From Actinomycetes bacterium (lineage in GTDB: Bacteria > Actinomycetota > Acidimicrobiia > Acidimicrobiales > RAAP-2), in assembly GCA_021784205.1 (NCBI GenBank), contig JAJXTB010000127.1:1-6688 (forward strand): 6,688 nt of DNA, read 5' to 3'. This document shows, one piece after another, positions 5,725 through 6,688 of the stretch (positions within the stretch are counted from its first letter, which is position 1; the number at the start of each line of letters is the position of its first letter). Below the pieces are notes generated by a model. That model was given only the letters and a program-made list of their open reading frames with translations. It was not told the origin of the DNA and ran no database searches. The position numbers and the translations under genes are program-made.

Positions 5725-6507
5725 ATGGGTTCTTCGGACACGCAGGGAGCTTTGTGGGGCGCGGGCGCGCGAGAATGGTCCCAACTGATTGAGCCGTGCC
5801 AAGTCCCTTTCTACGAAGCTGCCTTTGATGCGATGGATCTGCGTGGCGGCATGACCCTTCTCGACGCCGGGTGCGGATCAGGCCTCGCCCTGGAATTGGC
5901 CGCGAGGCGGGGGGCCACGCCTACCGGACTCGACGCGTCAGAGGGGCTGTTGGCCGTAGCGCGCGAGCGGGTATCCGACGCCGATCTGCGCCAGGGAGAT
6001 CTCGAAGCACTGCCGTTCGCCGACGATGAGTTCGATGCAGTCTCGGCCTTTAACTCGGTACAGTTCGCGTCCGATCCCGTGCGGGCTGTTAGCGAGATGG
6101 TGCGAGTGGCCAAGCCGGGCGCGGCGGTGGCGGTGACGACGTGGGCCGCGCCCGAGCGCTGCGAGATGGGTGCGGTGCTGGGTGCGCTCGCGGCGCTGCT
6201 GCCTCCGCCTCCGCCCGGAACCGGTGGTCCGTTCACCTTGTCGGCGCCCGGTCTCATGGATTCCGTTGCCCAAGCAGCTGGACTGGTCGCCTATCACGTG
6301 ATCGATGTCGCGACCCCGTTCACGTTCGCCGACGTGGACACGGGGGTACGGGCTCTCCTGGCGACGGGACCCGGACGTCGTGCCATCGAACACGCGGGTG
6401 ACGACGCCGCGCGCGCGGCGGTCGTGACGGCGTTCGCTCGCTTCGCCCAGTCCGACGGCTCCGTGGTGACTAACAACGTCTTCAAGGTGCTCGTGGCTCG
6501 CGCATAG
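5725..6507 (+). CDS. Class I SAM-dependent methyltransferase
   Basis: The 260-residue cytoplasmic product has a Rossmann-type methyltransferase core of the Methyltransf_11/UbiE-like group. An N-terminal helix QGALWGAGAREWSQLIEP leads into motif I LLDAGCGSG (45-53), which binds SAM. The acidic residue ending strand 2 is D70 in GLDAS, followed by GDLEALPF (91-98) and FDAVSAFNSVQFASDP (103-118), then MVRVAKPGAAVAVTTW (125-140). The C-terminal half is more variable, with a proline run and alanine-rich helices that may form the substrate lid. The substrate cannot be told from sequence; small-molecule methylation is likelier than DNA or protein methylation. The ATG at 5725 is chosen because a G-run of Shine-Dalgarno type lies about 5 bases upstream; an in-frame GTG at 5707 would add six residues. 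The gene diverges from hsp20 and has no operon partner here. Confidence 0.9.
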   Translation: MGSSDTQGALWGAGAREWSQLIEPCQVPFYEAAFDAMDLRGGMTLLDAGCGSGLALELAARRGATPTGLDASEGLLAVARERVSDADLRQGDLEALPFADDEFDAVSAFNSVQFASDPVRAVSEMVRVAKPGAAVAVTTWAAPERCEMGAVLGALAALLPPPPPGTGGPFTLSAPGLMDSVAQAAGLVAYHVIDVATPFTFADVDTGVRALLATGPGRRAIEHAGDDAARAAVVTAFARFAQSDGSVVTNNVFKVLVARA

Positions 6508-6562
6508 CCAGCCAGGGTGCTGCAGATCTAACGGATGGCGGTTGGGCCTCATCGTGGTGCTG

Positions 6563-6650
6563 TGGCGGAGGAGGTGGGATTTGAACCCACGGTAGGTTGC
6601 CCTACACACGATTTCCAATCGTGCCGATTCGGCCGCTCTCGCACTCCTCC
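6563..6650 (-). tRNA. tRNA-Ser (anticodon GGA)
   Basis: On the minus strand the gene begins GGAGGAG (6650-6644) and pairs with CTCCTCC (6573-6567), followed by discriminator G and an encoded CCA (6565-6563). The anticodon stem CACGA/TCGTG encloses loop TTGGAAA, giving anticodon GGA at 6616-6614 for UCC/UCU codons. A long variable arm (GTAGG-GCAA-CCTAC) marks it as class II, as expected for serine. The T-arm GTGGG-TTCAAAT-CCCAC is intact. Length is 88 bases with CCA. It reads toward the methyltransferase gene. Confidence 0.97.
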
Positions 6651-6673
6651 AGGCACTCGCAAAAGCGCCGGGT

Positions 6674-6683
6674 GGCAAGGTTA
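6674..6683 (-). promoter_or_regulatory. Possible -10 box for tRNA-Ser
   Basis: The minus strand reads GGTAACCT in this stretch; TAACCT fits the TAnnnT -10 pattern about 27 bases before the tRNA 5' end. The -35 position is outside or at the window edge, so it cannot be confirmed. Confidence 0.2.
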
Positions 6684-6688
6684 CCCGA

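Noticed and set aside
5938..6678. Long minus-strand open frame of 246 codons opposite the methyltransferase and tRNA
   Set aside because: It covers the tRNA gene and the antisense of a clear methyltransferase, and its product is a low-complexity His/Arg-rich sequence typical of an antisense shadow in GC-rich DNA.
1..6688. CRISPR array, insertion sequence or phage module
   Set aside because: No regularly spaced repeats, transposase, integrase or terminal inverted repeats with target duplications were seen.

Overview
The window looks like a chromosomal segment of a high-GC, actinobacterium-type organism. The signs are strong G/C third-position bias, frequent GTG starts, hairpin terminators without T-tracts, a mycoredoxin-like domain and a CIRCE heat-shock operator. 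A class such as Acidimicrobiia is a reasonable guess, but nothing in the sequence proves it. Most of the window is ordinary housekeeping and stress-response DNA.

Layout, left to right. Positions 1-486 hold no intact gene. They contain two out-of-frame pieces (about 175-454) resembling the two ends of an Hcp-like tube protein, possibly a decayed gene. A complete tadA (tRNA adenosine deaminase, 487-975, +) follows and ends at a perfect 17-bp inverted repeat (988-1027). This repeat probably terminates transcription from both sides, because the next genes run on the minus strand.

Minus-strand block, in transcription order from the right: hsp20 (5479-5039) under a CIRCE operator (5525-5551) and an extended -10 box, closed by a perfect 15-bp hairpin (4995-5028); a mycoredoxin-like/thioredoxin-reductase-like fusion flavoprotein (4944-3721); an OmpR-family response regulator (3669-3010) overlapping by 4 bp with its sensor histidine kinase (3013-1595); and a small secreted Thr-rich protein with a probable OB-like domain (1414-1043). 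The fusion protein probably handles thiol redox chemistry. The two-component pair probably senses an extracytoplasmic signal. The small secreted protein sits next to the pair and could be one of its targets (inference).

Right part: a divergent class I SAM-dependent methyltransferase (5725-6507, +), preceded by a 14-bp palindrome and a possible tiny leader ORF, then a tRNA-Ser(GGA) on the minus strand (6650-6563) with an encoded CCA end.

The most interesting points are the domain fusion, whose reductase part lacks the usual HRRxxxR NADPH 2'-phosphate motif, and the Hcp-like remnant. No CRISPR array, insertion sequence or clear novel defence system is visible.
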